From positions 44,013,532 through 44,041,765 of the forward strand of contig JBOZIK010000001.1 in the NCBI GenBank assembly GCA_051453625.1: 28,234 nt of DNA, written 5' to 3'. This DNA is from Welwitschia mirabilis (Eukaryota > Gnetophyta > Gnetopsida > Welwitschiales). A model generated the notes under the pieces. The model was not told the DNA's origin and did no database searches. It was given only the letters and a program-made list of their open reading frames with translations. Positions 9,765 through 20,267 of the stretch are shown one piece after another; position 1 is the stretch's first letter; each line of letters begins with the position of its first letter. Made by a program: the position numbers and the translations under genes.

Positions 9765-10586
9765 TGTTAAGCATATAATTTAACTGAAAATACTATAAAA
9801 TAGATAAATAATTTCAATAAATCACTTAATAAGAAATGATTATCTCACCAAAATGCTTGGAAAAAACATGCAAACTAAATTACCATACATAGACTTTAAT
9901 CGTTACTCTTTTTTCTATATGGAGTTTATTTTTTTCTTTTAAGTTAGATAAAGACTTTTCTTATTTCATTAGGATATGTACTTTATCAAGAGTAATTATT
10001 CTTGGCAAAATGATGTTCTGATAATTACTTTACTTATAAATAGTAATTCATAGGATATGAGAAAATAAAAGGAAATAGAATAAAGAAAATATAGCTAGAT
10101 TATAAACATTATTTATTCCTAGCTATTACATCATCTTAATATTAAATCTAGCTAATATCAATATTAAGATTAATAAAAAGACAACATGGAACTTTTCCAA
10201 ATTACACACTTAGCAATACAATATTTTTTTCAAAATAACACATGTTGTATTACTATCAAGAAAATATAGTAATTGGCCACTTCCTATGTTTCCACAACAG
10301 GTACAGCAGCTTAGGAAATTATTTTATAGTTCTTCCAAAATGATTTCTTCTTAAACATGCTTTCTAGCTCTTCTTCAAGACTTTTCAAAAAGATCTCTTG
10401 CCTTCTCTATAATTCATATTTATTAGTTCATTTGTAGTCACCCTATTATCCCTTTTTGTGCTACCTGTCTTGTTGTTACAACCACTTTCCCTTTTTATAG
10501 CATGGTTGCACCTAATTAACCTACACCCTAAAGTTAGCTTATAAGAATACAATATGTTATAATAATGTCACAACATATTTCTAACA
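9765..10586 (-). repeat. 5' LTR of the minus-strand element (822 bp)
   Basis: On the minus strand it begins TGTTAGAAATATG and ends GCTTAACA, giving the 5'-TGTTA...TAACA-3' inverted ends typical of LTRs. The primer-binding site follows immediately, and a TATA box lies about 90 bp inside. A second end at 10594 (also TAACA) is possible. An internal palindrome occurs at 10135-10168 (CTTAATATT/AATATTAAG arms). Confidence 0.75.
10490..10499 (-). promoter_or_regulatory. TATA box in the minus-strand LTR
   Basis: The minus strand reads CTATAAAAAGGG, at a usual distance from the LTR start. It would drive transcription leftward through gag. Confidence 0.55.
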
Positions 10587-11090
10587 TTTTAACATATTCT
10601 TCATTAATTTTGATAAGAATGGAGCATAAATGTACATCTATTTCTGAGTCATTAGGAGATTTTGCATAAAACTCATAATATTCATAGTGATAGAAGCATG
10701 TCCAAATTAAACCAAGAAAAACACCTTAGAAAACCAATGTGGATGTTGTAATACATTATTGAATTAGCTTTTTTGACTTAGATTCACTTATCTTACAATG
10801 AACATGAAAAGTTTTAGCCTCAAATACCATAAGGAAGGCCTACGTACCTTTTATGAAAGATCCTCTTTAATTATTTTTAAAAAATGAGCAAGAATACTTG
10901 TTGAATACTAGAAAATAACAAGTTGGACTTGTAATCATAAAAGACATATTACTCTTTGGACCATAAGATAATTAGCATATTTTTATACAAACTAAAGTTA
11001 GAAAGGTATTAAAACTCAAAGACTCACTATCAAACATAAATTGAATATTCCTTAATAATGAGAAAATGAAACCTTTAGTGGCTAGTAATG
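10587..11090. other. Uninterpreted AT-rich stretch
   Basis: No reading frame, RNA gene or clear repeat was seen. It adjoins an Athila-like pol remnant on its right and may be the decayed protease-to-RT spacer of that element, cut by insertion of the minus-strand element. Confidence 0.35.
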
Positions 11091-11099
11091 ATGTAAGAA

Positions 11100-11960
11100 C
11101 TAGACATGAGGCTAAGCTAATTTAGACATTAATATAGGATATGGAAGTTTTTGCCTAGTTTCATAAAGATTTACAAAAATAAATTTTACTAACTTTAGTA
11201 ATTTACAAAATCTACTTATAATAAACCTATTAGTAAACCCCCTTAACATTTGAATGCTCTAGTATTAGAAGGTAGTTAAGGATGAGGTCCATAAATTGTG
11301 AAAAGAAGGGCATCATCTACTCAATATGTACTAATGAATGGATACGTGCAATCATGATAGTTCTTAAAAAAATGGTAAATCAGAGATCTATGTTAATTAA
11401 TAAACTTAATAATCATAAAACAAAAGACCACTTTTTCATATCGTACATCAATCAAATTCTAAAAATGATTTTATGTTATAAATACTATTATTTTGTGGAT
11501 AGATTTAATGATTAGAATCAAATTATCATAGCACTTAAAAATTAACACAAAATCATATTTCCTTATTTTTTAGAACCTATTATTTTTAACAAATGATAAT
11601 TTAGATTATGTAATGGATCGATGACATTCCAATACGCTATGATGTCAAATATTTTTGACATGTTTAAAGATTTTTTAGAAATATCTATGGATGATATTTT
11701 CATTGTATGTTGATTATTTGGAGTAAAATCTTGATAAAATTCATAAGTTGTTATTACATTACATAGAGAAGAAGGTAAAATTGAGATTACATAAAAGTCT
11801 TTTCATGGTTAAAAGTGGAGTTATTATAGGAAATGTAATATCAGGAATAGAAATAACTATGGATTCATTACCACTAACTTTAATAAATATTAATAGATTG
11901 ACAGGTATTTTAAGAAATGCAAGATACTATCACATATTTATTAAAGACTTTTCAAAGTAG
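11100..11960 (+). pseudogene. Athila-like reverse transcriptase remnant
   Basis: Plus-strand frames read MEVFAxFHKDL (about 11135-11180), then GIIYSICTNEWI (about 11310-11345), KDHFFISYINQILKM and YYYFVDRFND (about 11425-11515), then MTFQYAMMSNIFDMF and a MDD box at 11687-11695 inside EISMDDIFIVC. SLFMVKSGVIIGNVISG and GILRNARYYHIFIKDFSK (to 11958) follow. This matches gypsy RT with its connection to RNase H. The two catalytic Asp codons survive, but stops (after FND, after ALKN, after FIVC) and frameshifts make it non-functional. Two open frames of 77 and 70 codons are fragments of it, not separate genes. The lineage is inferred from wording. Confidence 0.85.
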
Positions 11961-11985
11961 TGAACCATCTATATGAATTGCTGTA

Positions 11986-12800
11986 AAATCATAAATATTT
12001 TATATAGAATGATTCCTATGAAAAAGAACTTAATGCTTTAAAATAAAGTCACCATTGCATTAATTATTATTACATTGATTTAGAATTTCTCTTTTGATCT
12101 TATGTGCGATGTTAATAATATTAATATCCATGTTGTACTTAGATAATATGTCAATCGTGAGAGACATATCATCTCCTACATCAATTAACTATAGAAAAAC
12201 AACTACTTGTAATAGTTACTTCACTTGATAATTTTAATGATACATTGTAAGTTTTAAAATAATGATTAAATTTCTAGAAAGCATAAATATTTTATATAAA
12301 ATGATTCCTATGAAAAAGAACTTAAATTTTTCAAAGAAAAAGTCACCATTGCATTAGTTATTAGTACATTGATTTAGGATTTCTCTTTTGATGTTATGTG
12401 CAATGTTAGTAATGCAGTTATCCATGTTGTAATTAGATAATATGTCAATCATAAGATACATGTCATATACTACATAAATCCAACCCAATAAAATTAGATA
12501 ACTATTAAAAAACAACTACTTATAATAGTTACTTCACTTGACAGGTTGCAATGCTACATTGTAAGTTTCAAAATAATGATTTACATATATCATTTGGTTC
12601 TCAAGTTCCTAGAAATAAGTAGATTAACAATGTTTGTATAATGTATTTATATCTAATAATACAAGAATTTGATTTAAACATTCAACATAAGAGAGTGTTA
12701 GACAATCTAATAGTAGACAACCCCTTCCATTTAGAATTACATAAGTAATAATACATTTAAGATATCTTTGACGATAGGTTTTTGAAACCCCCATAAAAAC
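11986..12800 (+). pseudogene. RNase H remnant with internal tandem duplication
   Basis: Downstream of RT, an RNase H-like stretch occurs twice: copy A about 11990-12281 and copy B 12282 to about 12600, offset 292 bp at the start. Both contain a block starting CATAAATATTTTATATA and ending in GAACTTA, and a shared CACCATTGCATTA block. Copy B keeps wording near HVIYYINPTQ and TIKKQLLIIVTSLD, like the family's YAS...TTEKELLAVVFALDKF. Copy A lacks some 25-30 bp in that part. Beyond copy B, IIQEFDLNIQHKR near 12655-12700 matches the C-terminal LLLQEFDLEI block. No integrase follows. Confidence 0.7.
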
Positions 12801-12932
12801 AACCTTTGGTATAAAATCATTACTAATTACTTATCTAGATTTGAAGTTTTATGTGATTGGTGTAGGGAGGCATTTTAAAATACTATTTGTTATATCCTCT
12901 TTATCCCTTTTACTCTAATTTTCTTCTACCTT

Positions 12933-12957
12933 TATATATATATATATATATATATAT
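12933..12957. repeat. (TA)n microsatellite
   Basis: About twelve uninterrupted TA units form a simple repeat just downstream of the RNase H remnant. Confidence 0.95.
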
Positions 12958-13653
12958 TCAATCATCAAACATTCTATAACCCTTTGGATAGAACAAATCT
13001 AAAAAGAATACATAAGAGAAATGTATCACTAATCAATATGTTGTTGGACTTGGACACAAATTTACAAATCTTGAGCTGCAGTTATCTTGAGAATCAAGGA
13101 ATCCTAGTGCTAGTGACTAAGAAGAACTAAATACATATAAATCATCTTGCTTCTTAAACAAGATGTACCTAGCCAGATTTGAATGTCTTAATATAAAAAT
13201 AGCTTATGGTTTAATAATATAAATAAGAAAACATTATTGCTAAGTTTACAATAATAAGTGAATGGAGGATAGAAGCTTTATTATCCTAGAAAACAATTCT
13301 ATAATAGTCACACCACAAATTTTAAAAGGTTATAAATTAAATCATCAAGATGAATCATATTATAGTTTCCAAAATTATTGGGATCACCAAAACTAAGATG
13401 TTCTCTAGTGTTGCACATAGGCTTTGAATAACTCCCATGAGTCAGATCATAACAATTAGAGAAAGCAAGTCATTAGTATAAAGAGATTCACAAATAAAAC
13501 TAACTTAAGAACAATCATTTCAATTTCATACATACTAAACCAGAAAGCTTAAACTTCCAACTTTATCAGTCTTCAAGAGTAGATATGAAGGCAACTTCCC
13601 TTGTATGTATAAAAACATGATTCATCCCATAAGTCATGCCTCTCAGTTAATTA
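12958..13653. other. AT-rich stretch, no gene seen
   Basis: No coding, RNA or repeat structure was recognised. The right part may be the former 3' flank of the adjacent minus-strand pseudogene. Confidence 0.4.
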
Positions 13654-14430
13654 TCAGTTTGATGTTATGTTATTATAGCTCATAAGTGTAAGAATTATGA
13701 ATATGAAACCAATTAATAAAAGCATAGCTAGTGTCTTTGAATCATACAATTAACTTATAGATTTTAGTTCTCCTAGAGCAGGGGTATCCCTCACTATAAT
13801 ATATGTATTTGGAATTAGCTCAAAAAATATTACAAGAAAAAAAATATGATAAGGAACATCTACAATGGATGATGCTAAATTAATGAACATTTTTAGAAAA
13901 TTTGATGTTATCTTAAGGAATAACATGTAATTAAGTAGCCTTTCCATATGTTTTATAACCTCTAAATAAAAGAACTTTAATTTTCTAAGCCAAAGTGAAG
14001 AGGTAATTGGCCTACCGATAAGATTTAATAGAACATAAGAGTATGATGCCCCTGTAGTAGTAGTTAAAATAATCAATATAAGAGATTTAACTACTCCAAA
14101 GAGAACCCCTATTAAAAATGACATGGATGTTGTTTTAGGAATTGTAAACATCTGCATAAAGATATATGCAACACAATAGCCTAAAATAACTTGAGTAGTA
14201 TAATCTTTAGTATAGTTTATAAGGTTGTCTCTGAGGATCTGAATTTCCTCAAGACTCTTTAAAAACTTTAGAAAATGGCTATGGAGGATAAGACAAAAAT
14301 GACAAGCATCATGGCTAATTTAAAGGATAAAATAATAAAATGTTTCAATCTTTTTTTTCTCCTTTCTATTTGATCTTTTCCTTTTCATGTTTCCAAATGA
14401 ACAAGATACTAACACAGTCATCATTATTGT
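13654..14430 (-). pseudogene. TMEM41/VTT-domain (SNARE-associated Golgi, DedA-like) protein pseudogene
   Basis: Minus-strand frames recover most of a plant TMEM41-like membrane protein. SLEEIQILRDNLINYTKDYT (near 14200-14262) precedes VILGYCVAYIFMQMFTIP (to about 14140), TGASYSYVLLNLIGRP, LLNYMLFLKIT, FINLASSIVDVPYHIFF (about 13840-13890) and a C-terminal LYDSKTLAMLLLIGF (near 13705-13750), ending at TGA (13654-13656). The order and spacing match the family across the VTT domain. Lesions are a TAA at 13750-13752 inside the conserved SI-x-LYD stretch, a frameshift near 14270-14280 where the N-terminal membrane segment (MMLVIFVLSSIAIF) leaves the frame, and lost residues such as Pro in the RLTP block. 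About 530 bp are open without any intron, so it may be a processed copy. Animal TMEM41B acts in ER lipid scrambling; the plant role is not inferred. It is a host-gene relic between two retroelements. Confidence 0.85.
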
Positions 14431-15702
14431 AAATAGCCAAAATTGAAGGAGAATCTTAAATGGCACTACTAACATAACAAAGATAGGGGATCACATCATA
14501 ATAAAAATGGACTTTTCAAGGGAAACATCATACATAGAAGAAAAGGCATTTGAATGAATGGTGAAAGATGCTAGAACAAATCATAAATAGAGAAAGGAAT
14601 GATACATGAAGAAAACATCATAAAATTCAAAGCATCAAGGATTAAAAAAAGTGCATCACCATAATAGAAGAGGTTAAGATAATAGATTGAAAAGCACAGT
14701 AGACAACATCAGAAGATAGAATAACTAGAATAAATGCCAAAGGACTACATGAAGAAATCTCTATCAAAGGTAACCAAAGACAAGATGAGTAGAAAGGATT
14801 CATCATAGAAAACATTGAATAGACTAGATAAGGCTAAAGTCCACCTCTAATTAGCACAACATTAGTGATATTTATTCATTCTCACTTAATCATCTAATAG
14901 TTCTTTGGAGGATTTTGGTAACCAAAATAAAAAGGCATATCAGGAAACGTTAGCAGTAAATCAGAGAAGCCCTGCATATGGAGTAAGAATAAGATCCAGA
15001 GATTCCAATCATTGACCTTGGACATTATCAAAAAAGGCATGCAAGCATCAATATTTGTACCAAAATGAGGTTTCAATCATTTCAATCCTGATTTTTTTTC
15101 CTTTCATTTTCAGTTCTATAAAAGGATTTGTCTTAATTCAAAAGAATCCAATTTATGAACATTAATTTTTGTTTAGAAATTTCTCTTGCAAAGATTCTTT
15201 TTCAATATTATTTTCAATTTCAATATAATTAAAATCTCCTTATTTGCTAAAAAAATTTATTGATTTATTTATTGAAAAATTTTTTATTGTTCTTCTCTTC
15301 TTTGGCGAAAAAAAAGAAGCATGGATTTTTATTTTTTTTATTTTTTTATTATATTATTTCCTACTTAAATTTTTTTTAAACCAAATTCATTTTGACAATC
15401 ATCTTGAATGTTTATAATATTAATTAGTTTCCAATTATATTCTTCTACTCTTAGATAATTTTGATATATGATAACATCCCTTTTAAAATTACATTTATAA
15501 GTCTTACATTAGATCTCAAATAGAAATATTACATTAAAATCCAAAAATAAATTTTACCTTATACAAAACAATAGTGTGAAATAAAAGCAGATGAAAAATC
15601 TTAATTTATGAATAAAAGTTTTCATCAATAGGTTTAATGCTATAAGGGAGGCCATACTTAAAAAACAAAAATTTATTTAATGTTGTAAAATATAGTCATA
15701 AC
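14431..15702 (+). repeat. 5' LTR of Tat-lineage element (left boundary uncertain)
   Basis: The right end is CATAACA at 15702, one base before a primer-binding site. A TATA box lies at 15117-15125, followed by a T-rich leader. The left part is A/G-rich, stop-filled sequence typical of a decayed U3. A possible start is TGTAAATAG at 14428, right where pseudogene similarity ends, but it does not mirror the TAACA end, so the left boundary is open. Short frames here, such as 14894-15076 minus, are noise. Confidence 0.5.
15117..15125 (+). promoter_or_regulatory. TATA box of the Tat-type LTR
   Basis: TATAAAAGG lies about 585 bp before the LTR end. It is the only strong TATA match in the LTR and is followed by a T-rich, G-poor leader. 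Confidence 0.5.
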
Positions 15703-15703
15703 A

Positions 15704-15723
15704 GTTTTAACACTAGAAGGAGG
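15704..15723 (+). promoter_or_regulatory. Primer-binding site region of the Tat-type element
   Basis: TTTTAACACTAGAAGGAGGG immediately follows the LTR end. It differs from the minus-strand element's site at 9745-9764 only by C/T and G/A changes, so both derive from one primer site beginning TGGCGCTAGAAGGAGGG. Confidence 0.6.
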
Positions 15724-16630
15724 GTCCCTCTTATAGGTCCCTTATAGTTTTCTTGATCATTTTTTAATCACATTCATTTTACCCTTTGTCTTTATCTATC
15801 ATCTTTTCATGCTTTACACTAGCCACAATGCCAATATTAACTTGTGGAAAAAAAGTCTACATTTCTAAGGATGAATACAAGGCACTCATCCAACAATGTC
15901 AGTCAACTTTTATCCCTAATCAACTTTGCATTATGAATGATTATAAGAGTTAGTAGAAAGGCCAGTTGATCCATTCTACTAAAAGGATATGATTCAAATA
16001 CATTAAAACCTAAGAGTTATAACAAGTTAAAATATTTTAAATATCATGAGATCAAGGGATAAAACATTAAAATCTACTTCAATTTAAAACATATCATTCA
16101 AAACATCATTAAAAACAAAAGAGATATGAAATTTGATATAATTCTCACAGCTGCAAATGAATAACTCGAGATTTATAAAATACATTTTTCAACTTAAGCT
16201 TTCACATCACAAACACCACAAAATGTGGCAGTTCAAATGAGAACATTCCTTGTGCAATCTAGGTAATCTAAGATTAGTCAACAAAATCATTAGAACAAAT
16301 CATTCAAGAAACAAATGAAAACTAGAGCAGTTAGTCTGAATGAAAGATTCTCAAACTTGATCTACTCTTAACCTAATATTCAATCATAATTACATGTATT
16401 TCAAGTATAAAAATAATATCATTAACTCTCTTTGTTGATTAAAAACTTTGAGCCTGAGAGACAAGCCTTCGAATGACTATGTAAAGACTGTGTAACATTA
16501 ACAGCACCTCCAAAATAAGAATCTATATCAAACCATGTAGACATTCATACAAATGAGAAATACCATGAAGTCATCTAATTCCAACCTGCAAAAATCTCAT
16601 CCACTTCTCGAAAAACCATCATCACTGAGC
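15724..16630 (+). pseudogene. Leader/gag region of the Tat-type element (badly decayed)
   Basis: This lies between the primer-binding site and protease, where gag belongs. A frame starting with an ATG at 15828 reads MPILTCGKKVYISKDEYKAL before stops appear near 15950. Beyond that, all frames are full of stops and no gag core or zinc knuckle could be recognised. The assignment as gag rests on position alone. Confidence 0.35.
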
Positions 16631-16639
16631 CACCTTATA

Positions 16640-17000
16640 TTTTAGTAAATATTGGATTCACTAAAGTAGCTAGGACCTTTATCGATCATGGGGCTTAATT
16701 GAATGTCATTAGATCATCATGTCTAAATAAACTTAATTTACAACATCTTCTAGATTCAAAGAAGATTATAACTATTAGAGGTTTTAACTATCATGAAAAT
16801 AAATCTAAGGGAATAATCACCTTATCAGTTAAGACGACTCAAGGCTTAGAAAATTAAAGATACTAAATTCCATGTGATTAAAAATTACTACAACATTTAA
16901 TTTACTTCTAGGTCATTCTTAGATCATGGATATGGGGACAATTATATCATTGTCCCATCAAAAGATTAAATTTATTAGATCAAAGATATTAATACCACTA
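16640..17000 (+). pseudogene. Tat-type retroelement aspartic protease
   Basis: One plus frame reads KVARTFIDHGA (Asp codon at 16684-16686), a stop, LNVIRSSCLNKLNL, then KKIITIRGFNYHENKSKGII. After a frameshift near 16855, FHVIKNYYNI and FLDHGYGDNYIIVPS follow, like the family's FxVxxxxxSYNxLLGRPWxxxxxxVPS block. The D-x-G-A catalytic loop and the downstream YN...R..L block together identify a Tat-lineage protease region. The stop right after the loop makes it inactive. Confidence 0.7.
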
Positions 17001-17519
17001 GAAAGAAATCACACAATGGCAAATGTCAAAGCACCATCTCAACCATCTTCTTCATCATCACCTCAAATTTCAGAAAAATGAATCGTTCCATTTCTATACC
17101 TTGAACATGATCTTATAGATCCTTATAAACTAAAGATTTTACAAATTCTTAATGCATAACTCTTGGATTTAGGATGGACCCCATTCCTTCCTGATGATTT
17201 TCCCATTATTTCATAATCATTTTGTTCCATACTATAACTCTATCTAAAAATAAAAATAAAAACAAAAAAAAGAAAATAAACACTGCATTTTCAAGATTTC
17301 ATCTTTTTCAACTCTTAAGTCATGAGTTGTTCATTCATTTTTCTTTTTATTATTCAAAATTGCAATCATTAGTTCTCATCCTATTCTTTGTCTTCATAGG
17401 ATATCAAAATGAAAAGTTAATTAAAGTCACCCTTACGTATCATCTTAGTTGATTAAATTATTAAAGGTACATCAATTTAAATTTTGACAATTTTTGCTAT
17501 AGTAAATCTTTGGAAAAGC
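17001..17519 (+). other. Tat-type element interior left of the CACTA insertion
   Basis: This is the protease-to-RT spacer of the interrupted retroelement. A 76-codon open frame at 17222-17452 is Lys/Asn- and Phe-rich without motifs and is not considered a gene. The stretch ends at the CACTA target site. Confidence 0.5.
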
Positions 17520-17522
17520 CAT
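17520..17522. repeat. Target-site duplication, left (CAT)
   Basis: CAT directly precedes CACTACAAG and is repeated as CAT at 27133-27135 after the other terminus. Three base pairs is the duplication length made by CACTA elements. Confidence 0.8.
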
Positions 17523-17548
17523 CACTACAAGAAATATAGGCTTTTAAG
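17523..17548 (+). repeat. CACTA left terminal inverted repeat
   Basis: CACTACAAGAAATATAGG is the canonical plant CACTA terminus. It pairs with 27107-27132 at 20 of 26 positions. Confidence 0.88.
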
Positions 17549-17559
17549 TAATTTCATAA

Positions 17560-17765
17560 AATGCTTTAAAAAACCTTACCTTAAAAGCCAATAAGCTTTT
17601 AAGGCATTTCTAAGGCATTTTAATAATGCCTCAAAAAGGCATTTTAAGGTGTTTATTTGATAGAATACCTCAAAAAGCTTTTAAGGTGTTTTTTCACCTC
17701 TCAAAGAATGCCTTAAAAGGCATTTGAGGGTTTTATCAAATAAACACCTTAAAAGACCATTACCT
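17560..17765. repeat. CACTA left subterminal repeat block with perfect 21-bp inverted repeat
   Basis: The arms 17642-17662 and 17734-17754 are exact reverse complements over 21 bp around a 71-bp spacer. The block also holds many short copies, in both directions, of TTTTAAGG and CCTTAAAA cores and of AAGGCATTT/AATGCC. Such arrays near CACTA ends are transposase (TNPA-type) binding sites in studied elements; binding here is inferred. Confidence 0.8.
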
Positions 17766-20260
17766 TGAAAAAAAAATTATGAAATAAGCTAGGATTTTAA
17801 GCAGCATTACTAGGTCTCAAGATTAAAAAAACTTAAAAAAAAATTTAAATTAAATGAAATTCAAATATATAAAAAGAGAAGTAAAACATGCGACAGAGGT
17901 TGAGTATGAGTTATAGTTTAATTTAGACCCATTTTTCTCACTCTTTAGAATGTTCAAACATCTTTTGAGCTTATATGATGATAAAAAACTAAGAGACTAA
18001 CTTCATTAATAACTATCTACCCATCTATAACTTAAAGTTAAGGAGCAAAGATGTTCCTATCGAAGCTAAATGCTTATTATTAAAGGATTTTCAATGGATA
18101 AAATCTCAAAAAAAACTCATATAAATAGCCTATTTAAACCTCCACAATCACCAGAGATGGACAGAAAAATAAAAAATGTGGTAAAACCTAAATAACTTAA
18201 GTAATGTAAAACATGCCTAAAACCAAGCATCTATTGCCATTTTGATAATTTTATCAAAAGCTGATGAAGAAAAACAAAGTGAACATGGTAAAGAACTACA
18301 TCAAGAATGCTCTAGAAAATTAATATATCATCAAAGGATTTAGGACTTCATAATCAAACATCTACAATATCAAGAAAATTACACACACAGCTTCAAAAAA
18401 CTAGAATAAGAAAGACAGCAGTACTACCATACATACATTACTCTAGAAGCTTCTATATTAATTGAGGATACTAATAATATATAAGAGTTGAAGGTAGATA
18501 TGCTACCATCAGCATTTCTACTATCTTATAGCACAATAGAAATTTATGATGAATAACATACTGAGAGAAAACTAATTTGTTTCAAAATTATGAAATTTCT
18601 ATAAAACTTATAAATTGCATGTCATCCAAGCTAAAAGTTTACAATGGTAAGGGTGTAGAAATAGAGGATAAGGCCTGATAATGGTAATGGTTTTATTCCA
18701 TTCTACAAGTGAGCAAAAGTCTTTTTTAGCTTATAGAGGAATACTTAGAAAGAAGGGAAAGGAGCAGATGAATGAAAAAACTACTTTTTATCCCCTCTCA
18801 ATTGGTAGTTGATAGGCTTTTATCCTCTGTTAATGTATTTTTTTTCTTTTTCTTTTTTTTATTTTCCTTTTTTTTTAAATTTTTCATAGAAAAATAGTTG
18901 ACTTATAATAAAAGTACATTTTTATAGTTTGATTTTTATGGAAGACAAGTAAAGTAATGGAATATACCTAAAGAAAGCTTTTCCTCCTAGCTTCAGAAGA
19001 ATCGCTGAAGTTGGACACTTGCTCTTAAAAGTACCTGATCATGTTTTCCTTTCAGTTTCAAATTGATAAATTAATCTTCATGGTTTCCAAAGTGCCCTAG
19101 ACAATTAGAACCAATTTTAATATAAAAGGAAATAAATTTTGAAAGCATATCTCAATTTTTTTAGGTTCTTGGCCTTTCATATTTGGAAATGATGAATTAT
19201 TTGAGATATCAAAAGGATAGGATTTCAAGAGCTCATTCAGATATAAAAATTATTGTACAACTTATACAACTAGTGTTGAAAAATTTTTTGTGAGGAAGGA
19301 ACATCAAAAAGAGTTAAATCTAAAGATAACAAGGATGGAAGTTCCTTTTAAATATGGAAATATTTATTCTCCTAACTATAAATAGAAAGGCTACCTACCA
19401 AAATAATACATAAGGGGAACCCAGAGTGCAAGTTCTAAAGGCATGTGCAAAGGTCACAAAGAGAGCTCAAAAAAGATATAAAACTATCAAACTTAAAATT
19501 AAAAAGAAAATAAACTAAGACTAAAAAAAGGATTGTAAAATTGAAATAATTAGAAACATAAGACTAGATATGCATGTCTATAAAGATAAATAAAATGTAT
19601 TTCAAATGTCTTTAAATAAAGCAAAGTAAAAGGAAAGTATTATTACCTATTACATCTGTTACATCAAGTTTCAAGACATATAATGATGAAAATCATAATG
19701 TGTTACCATATCAAAGCTGAAAAAGTCAATTTACAACTAGAAATATTAATAAAATTTATCTTTATCTTTTACCCATTATAATTCTCTTTTTCTTTGCTTG
19801 GTTCATTAGCATTAGTATTTGGTATTACCCAGTTCCAACAGACTTCCTTTTTACTACTTGCTATTTCATCTATTAAATAATATTAAATGTTAACTCATGG
19901 ACAAATAGCATCCTAAAACATTAATACCTAATAGTTAGTATTTTAGATCAATAACAAACATAAGGAATTTAGAGTAATGTAAGATACTGAGAACAACATG
20001 AACAAATCTTAAAATGAAAGGAAACACTCATTATTTCTAAGATCAATGAAAATAAAATCATAAATATTCCTTAGGTATTTCATATAATTTAAGAGAAACA
20101 GTCCAAGAGATGCTCAATACTATCCTTTGAAGGAGAAATAGTGCTAAATGTTAAAGGATAAGAAAATCATAAATCCATTTGTACATCCAAAAATTATTAC
20201 ATATTAAATTACAAACTATCAAAATAGAGAACTAGTTCTTATTAATAAAATTTATCCCTA
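17766..20260. other. CACTA interior, no confident gene
   Basis: This AT-rich stretch includes a pyrimidine-rich run at about 18838-18890. A loosely open plus-strand stretch around 18240-18540 and a minus-strand frame at 19775-19880 ending at a possible GT splice site are the only hints of coding. Neither shows a family motif. Confidence 0.4.
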
Positions 20261-20267
20261 TTTCATA

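Larger units (their letters stand above)
4560..10586 (-). mobile_element. Ty3/gypsy LTR retrotransposon, minus strand, 3'-truncated
   Basis: Read on the minus strand, the order is LTR, primer-binding site, gag, protease, RT, RNase H, integrase. This is the Ty3/gypsy order, with integrase last. RT and protease wording (PFGLCNTPTTF, LMDLGASTNLI) points to an Athila-like or related non-chromovirus lineage. Reading frames are broken by frameshifts and by stops mostly at Gln or Trp positions, yet every domain is still readable end to end, so it is probably younger than its neighbours. One complete LTR is present at its 5' end. The 3' LTR is absent or unrecognisable. Confidence 0.85.

Noticed and set aside
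11282-11960. Two short open frames as separate small genes
   Set aside because: Both translate into consecutive pieces of one gypsy RT and are fragments of a pseudogene.
17222-17452. 76-codon plus-strand frame
   Set aside because: It starts in an A-rich run, shows no motif, and lies in the protease-to-RT spacer of a dead retroelement.
19775-19881. Minus-strand exon-like frame containing IDEIASSKKEVCWNW, with GT after it
   Set aside because: It is about 35 codons, of low complexity toward its end, with no recognised family. It is too weak to list as a gene.
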